DNA of 64,000 nucleotides. It comes from Cornus controversa. Its lineage: Eukaryota > Streptophyta > Magnoliopsida > Cornales > Cornaceae. Shown here piece by piece: positions 59,507 through 64,000 of the stretch. A model generated the notes under the pieces. That model did no database searches and was not told the DNA's origin. It saw only the letters and a program-made list of their open reading frames with translations. The translations under genes and the position numbers were made by a program. Location: contig CM048846.1 of assembly GCA_026545225.1 (NCBI GenBank), positions 82,849,270 to 82,913,269 on the forward strand. The letters run 5' to 3'. Numbering within the stretch: position 1 is the first letter of the stretch; each line of letters opens with the position of its first letter.

Positions 59507-61495
59507 CTACGACATCTCTCGGAACCTTGCAAGGGCCTTCTTTTGAATAAGAGTTCGATAACTGTCCCCAGCCTGCACCTCGAGGCTCGGATCCAACTTC
59601 TTTTGCTGACTCCCCAGACCAGCTCTATTATCCACGGCTTTCGCTTGGACAGGCTCTGTCATGCCACTCCCATCCTTCCCCAATCCCTGCACATCAAATC
59701 AATACAGAAAACAACAAAAAACAACAATTGCCCAAATGCAATGTCAGAATACTGCAATACATTGAAAAAATGCCCACCGTCCAGGTGTTCACCAATATAC
59801 CGTTCAAAATTCAGAAGACTTGCATTACCAAAAAGTAATGAGACTAGCAGAATCAGAGATGAAAGATATGCAAGGGCTATTTACAATCATAATTCCCCAG
59901 CAACAATCTAACAAAATAATGGCCTAGAAGACATCCCACGATGGATGGGGCACAGGAGTGTCGTCATTATTTTTATTAAGAGAGAGTGCATTTCAGTAGC
60001 ATCTAAGAAATACGCAGCATTTGGCATTATACACAAGTGCAAGAGAGAGAAAAATACCAAGCCCTCTTGCCAGCCCATGTTGCGGAGCATCCGGTTGCCA
60101 ACATTACTCTCATCAATAGCTTTGTCTGCTGCAATAACCTCATAACTCTGAACATTGCTATTAGCATCTCCAGCACCGCGGCCTCCCCCAACACCAGGGG
60201 GAAAAGGCATTGAATCCATTAAACCCCTTTTGATTGCCAAATCACGATCTTGAAAATACAGAAATTTTTAAAACAGAATTTTCTCACAAGTTAATACAAA
60301 TATTGAGATAATATAAAGCAAGCAATGAACAACTGAGTTCATATAACTAACAAACATTCCACAACAATTTTTTGTCAGATGACGCATAGCTAGGCATATA
60401 AGACTAAAGAAACCACAATGGTCCTAAACTTTTCGCGCCATTTTATAGATACAGAAGATGCATAAAAAAATGAGCTCATAATGAGGAATCAAAAGAGATG
60501 CCATTCGATAAATTATTAGGGAAGCTTACTCGAATCGCCAATCCCCAGGTTGGACAGATCATCTCCAATAGAAGATGAAGAACCATATAAGCTCCTACGC
60601 TCAGCTGCACGGTCCCTATAAGTAGTCTGAGGCTGTTCCTTGTGAGCTGAACCCGGCGGCAGTGGCATCTCTGAAAACCTCCTCTTACTACCAGTAGCCA
60701 CAGGCGGTGTATAAGAACCCAATGCAGATGCATCTGTTCTAAAGGGCATCGCAGTTGTTGGTGCATCTGTATTTGTCGATGAAGATGAACTTGTAATATA
60801 TGCAGCAGAAGACGAAGAGGTGGAAACTCCTCCTAAAGATCCTGAATATAGAGTATCTGATCTCACCACACCTCTTCCAGAGCCCCTAATTACCCCCATT
60901 ATAGGCCGCCCTGAGCTGCTACTAACAGGCCTTGGCCTATCCTGAGCCTCCAACCCTACAGATTGAGCAGCAGGTGTTGTTGCTGTAAAGATAGAACTGG
61001 CTGCAGTGTTCTCCTTCGTGGTCACTATCTCAGTTTTGAACTTGCTCTTGGTGGATGGACCAACAGAATTGGATCTTTCTTCAGCTGAAGCAGATGGCTG
61101 ATTGTCATCAAGAGACACACGGGGTGCTTGCCCTTCATGACTCCGTTGTTTCCACATTGTTAACACGTTATTCATTTTCTTCTTGTTGGCAAGAATACTG
61201 CTCTTCGAAGCAAGTCTTATCTCCTTCAGCTTCTCCTTTTCTTTCTTCTCTGCAGCAATAGCTGCATTGGCAGCAGCCTGGACAGCATCTGGTAATGAGG
61301 CAGCCTTCTCATTTGATGTTATGGTAGCAGCTGGAGCAGAGATAACTATTTTTCTATTGTTAGAGCCATCAGATGCCTTGAAAGATTCAGTTTGTTTTGC
61401 AGATGTTTTATCATTCTGGTCAGTGCAGGGGACATACTCCTGAGTTTGGTGATCATACGAGTACCAGATCCCATTATTACCATCATAGTATAAAC
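59507..61495 (-). CDS. SUA: SUA/RBM5-like splicing factor, C-terminal part (OCRE end and G-patch)
   Basis: Three minus-strand exons: 61495-60530, 60248-60058 and 59686-59507 (stop at 59507-59509), about 444 codons, joined by GT-AG introns of 281 and 371 bases in phases 1 and 0. The first visible exon opens inside an OCRE domain (LYYDGNNGIWYSYDHQTQEY), followed by an Ala/Lys/Glu-rich helix, a Ser/Thr-rich linker with RPIMGVIRGSGRG, and DRAAERRSLYGSS. The last two exons form a G-patch (NVGNRMLRNMGWQEGLGLGK, then DGSGMTEPVQAK) ending KKALARFREMS. OCRE plus G-patch in this order is the layout of Arabidopsis SUPPRESSOR OF ABI3-5 and animal RBM5/RBM10, nuclear proteins that regulate alternative splicing; G-patches activate DEAH-box helicases. 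The RRMs, zinc finger and OCRE start must lie beyond the right edge, since no upstream exon is seen to 64000. The frame is intact. Confidence 0.85.
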
Positions 61496-62169
61496 CTGCA
61501 GTGTAAAAAAATGTACAAGAAAAATTAAGTAACAGCAACTACAATAGGAGGCATTGATGTCTGCAAGCTGGGTCAATTTCTGAACATATTCTCTACTAGC
61601 AGTAATAACCACTATCCAGAATTTAGCAGCGAAAATTATACATGGATGGGTGTTTCCTCTTCCCAAGCATACATTTAGAAGCTGATTAAAATAAAAATTA
61701 AAAAGAAAATCAGTTCCGATCTCCAGGCTCAACCAATTAGAGAGAGAGACCATATAATTGCAGATTACTGCTAAAAGGTTCCAAAAATAAAAATACAGCA
61801 TGGAGAATGCTGAAAGGTCAAACAAGGCTATATTAGCAGAAGTGTATGTCCAATCACAATATACACATATAGACATACAAACAAATAGATGCATACAAGA
61901 TATGAATATACAATTCACATTGTGCTTTTCTATAATGGAAGACCACTGAAAGAGTTATTCCTAGATTAAAATGCAAGCTCCTTACAAAAGAAAGAAACCA
62001 CGACAATGGGCCTCTAGAGATCATTCTTTGTTCCCAAAATCAGAACCCAAAACCAATAAAACCTCAATTTCTCTTGCCAAATTTCAAACATAATTCAAAC
62101 AAACATCAGAGGATGCAATATTTACCGGGGGGAAAATCAGAGAATGCAAAAAGAATAATTTCTGCAATC

Positions 62170-62320
62170 AAGGAATAGGAGCATTGGCAGTATTTACTAT
62201 TTAAATTCCAAATATAAAGTGATCATAGCCAAATTCTGGAGTATATATCTAATAAATGCATTGGCAATATGTCCTATTTAAATTCCAAATATAAAATGAT
62301 CATAGCCCAAATTCAGCTGT
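62170..62320. repeat. Direct repeat, about 90-bp spacing, in the intron
   Basis: CATTGGCA(G/A)TAT..CTATTTAAATTCCAAATATAAA(G/A)TGATCATAGCC appears twice in tandem. Confidence 0.7.
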
Positions 62321-62961
62321 ATATAATAAACAGAGTGATTGAAAATATACAATTAAAACCCATGAAACAGTTACGAAAAACTCATATCAACCCTGTATCT
62401 CCCAAGCGCGTCATCCCTAAATTCTCACTCTCTTTCCAAAGCAAGAAGTGACTGATACAAGATATGCAATGCATCCTATGTTCTACTTCTCTCTTTCTTT
62501 CTTTTTTTTTCTTTTTTTTATAAGTAAATCATATGTTATATTTCTATCGACTATTTGTAATAACCAATACTCCATGAGCCTTCGCATCATCCTTTATTGC
62601 TAGCAACATCTATAGACAGGTTTATATTAAATATATCCCTGTTTATATCAAAGGAATCCTCTATAACAACATAACATTTTGCATAATATTATTTTAGAAA
62701 ATTAGCACAAGTGTGTTAAACAGCAATCATTAAATGTAGAAGCTCATCAAATGAATTATCAAATTAAGCATACCAACTACCAAGTCATGGGTAAATACTC
62801 CAAGGAACTAAGATATGTTCTAAATCTGCTTCAAAGTTCAAACTATTGCATTTCAATTCATAAGTGCAATTACTATACTGCAATTGATTGGGAAAAGGTT
62901 CAGATGTAATAACAAGTGGAATCAGTGGATGCAGACAGATAGACACGCGTGCACGTGCGTG

Positions 62962-62963
62962 TG

Positions 62964-62995
<32 letters not shown>
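62962..62995. repeat. (TA)n(GA)n microsatellite
   Basis: TATATATATATATATATA followed by GAGAGAGAGAGAGAG, preceded by a CACGTGCGTGTG run. Confidence 0.9.
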
Positions 62996-62996
<1 letters not shown>

Positions 62997-63147
62997 TAAC
63001 CCACAAGCTTACAACACTACAAGGAGAAATTGGTTTCAATATTCACTCATTGTTTAAGAATGAACGGCAGAAACTTGTCATGTCTCTATGTGGATAGAAG
63101 CTCCAGATATTCAAGGAACCAACTTGGTATTGTAGTTAAAAACTAAG

Positions 63148-63201
63148 ACTACAACAACAAGAAGCTTTTTTCCCAACTACTTAAGGTCGGCTATAGTTGA
63201 T
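63148..63201 (-). mobile_element. Possible RTE-type LINE 3' tail
   Basis: ACTACAACAACAAGAAGC, TTTTTTCCCAACTACTTAAG and GTCGGCTATAG resemble the widespread plant tail AACAACAA..CCTTTTCCCA..GGGGTCGGCTA that ends RTE LINEs. Short and diverged. Confidence 0.45.
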
Positions 63202-63263
63202 AACTAAAGACTAATTAGCCAAAAGACTGATGATAACAACTATTTCCCTAAACCACTCTTAAC

Positions 63264-63820
63264 CTAGGAAGCACGGACACACCTAAAAGGTCAAAGAATC
63301 TGTGTCGGACACTGACACGCGTCGGATACTCCCCGACACGTGGCGGACACACCAAAATACGTGTCCTAATTTTTTTATTTTTGGACACACCACGGACACT
63401 GCATAGACACGTGAAGGACACGTGTCCGACACGCGTGTCATATCATTAGGGAGTTTTCAGAAAGTTTTAAAAAGAAATATAGTATAAAGTGTAAATATGA
63501 TGACCCTTTGAAATTTTTTAATAAAATATGGCAGTCATAACATATAATATTTCAATTTTTTTTGTTTAGAAAACATCTATTATCATTATTGTGGAGTAGA
63601 TTCAATTGTGTCGTCCTTTAAATGATAAATTTATTGTTGTTATACTCATTAATTATTATGATTTGTGAATTTTTCCAGATTGATCTTATATATATAAAAA
63701 GATATATTTATTAGTCACGTGTCCTCGCCTTGTCCATATCCTAGTTTTTTAAGATCCGCCGTGTCACTATGTCTGTGTCGTGTCGTACCCGTGTCCCGTA
63801 TCCGTATCGGTGCTTCTTAG
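63264..63820. mobile_element. hAT-like MITE (557 bp) in the SUA-like intron
   Basis: Inverted ends CTAGGAAGCACGGACAC and, inward from the right, CTAAGAAGCACCGATAC agree at 14 of 17 positions. A perfect 8-base duplication CTCTTAAC (63256-63263, 63821-63828) flanks it, the length typical of hAT transposition. Subterminal regions carry repeated GACACG, GTGTCC and CGTGTCCGAC motifs. Non-coding. Confidence 0.85.
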
Positions 63821-63828
63821 CTCTTAAC

Positions 63829-64000
63829 ATTTACTAAGCAGTACATATTTAAAATAAAACAGTGCAAATGCATATATATACATGCCAAATTATTGGATAA
63901 TAATTAAATACAACTTAACTCTTCTATTATGACTATTATCATAACCCCTCTCCCCCCTTTTCAAGCTTTCTGTTGCCAAAATACCATATATTCTTCAAAT
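63829..64000. other. Window end, intronic sequence
   Basis: AT-rich, no exon or repeat recognised. Confidence 0.4.

Larger units (their letters stand above)
61496..63263 (-). other. Large intron of the SUA-like gene
   Basis: Begins (3' side) with acceptor CACTGCAG next to the exon at 61495 and continues past the window. No exon was recognised inside. It contains a direct repeat (about 62172-62230 and 62263-62320, sharing CTATTTAAATTCCAAATATA), a TA/GA microsatellite at 62962-62995 and a short retroelement tail. Confidence 0.65.

Noticed and set aside
61055-61443. Plus-strand open frames opposite the SUA-like exon
   Set aside because: Antisense shadows; the minus-strand frame has domain matches and correct splice phases.

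Overview
The window is AT-rich nuclear DNA from a flowering plant, almost certainly a eudicot. Three things show this: GT-AG split genes of plant type (a DC1 zinc-finger gene and the 3' half of a SUA/RBM5-like splicing factor), plant transposon families (Ty1/copia, Ty3/gypsy, TRIM, CACTA, hAT, PIF/Harbinger, LINE, SINE) with tRNA-Met primer sites, and a piece of chloroplast rRNA-operon DNA in a nuclear pseudogene. I cannot name the species. I see no prokaryotic genes, operons, CRISPR arrays or riboswitches.

Only two genes look functional. (1) A DC1 gene on + (20145-22824) has three exons and about 623 residues, with eight Cys/His-rich repeats and a coiled-coil tail. (2) The SUA-like gene on - (59507-61495, continuing past the right edge) shows three exons: the end of an OCRE domain, a low-complexity linker and a C-terminal G-patch. 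Its first visible intron spans at least 2.5 kb up to the window end and carries a hAT-like MITE.

The rest is mostly layered transposon debris. Left part (1-19 kb): a copia element on - (LTR 15716-16923, gag below it) was hit by a TRIM (TSD TGTAT) and by a 9.15-kb CACTA element (TSD CAA) carrying a copied xyloglucan endotransglucosylase exon; further left an LTR fragment of a family with 3.2-3.5-kb LTRs is itself hit by a solo LTR of the same family. Middle (20-35 kb): the DC1 gene is followed by a small LTR element (TSD GTTAG), rearranged TRIMs and two broken DC1 copies, one split by a 3.5-kb solo LTR (TSD GAATA). 35-45 kb: a Ty3/gypsy element (35373-43897, TSD AAAAT) sits in a copia RNase H region and holds two inverted solo LTRs of a third family. 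45-50 kb: a LINE remnant is split by a 1.7-kb PIF/Harbinger-like element. 50.6-56.3 kb: a fourth DC1 copy is broken by a small LTR element (TSD CAAGA), a one-base deletion, a plastid DNA insert, a solo LTR, an internal duplication, a probable MITE and a copia pol fragment. 56.3-59.5 kb: minisatellite, copia fragment and local duplications.

The DC1 copies form a tandem gene family in which one member is still open and three are decaying. I found no evidence for an undescribed biological system. The value of the window lies in insertions that can be ordered in time because the target-site duplications and the interrupted reading frames can be read directly.
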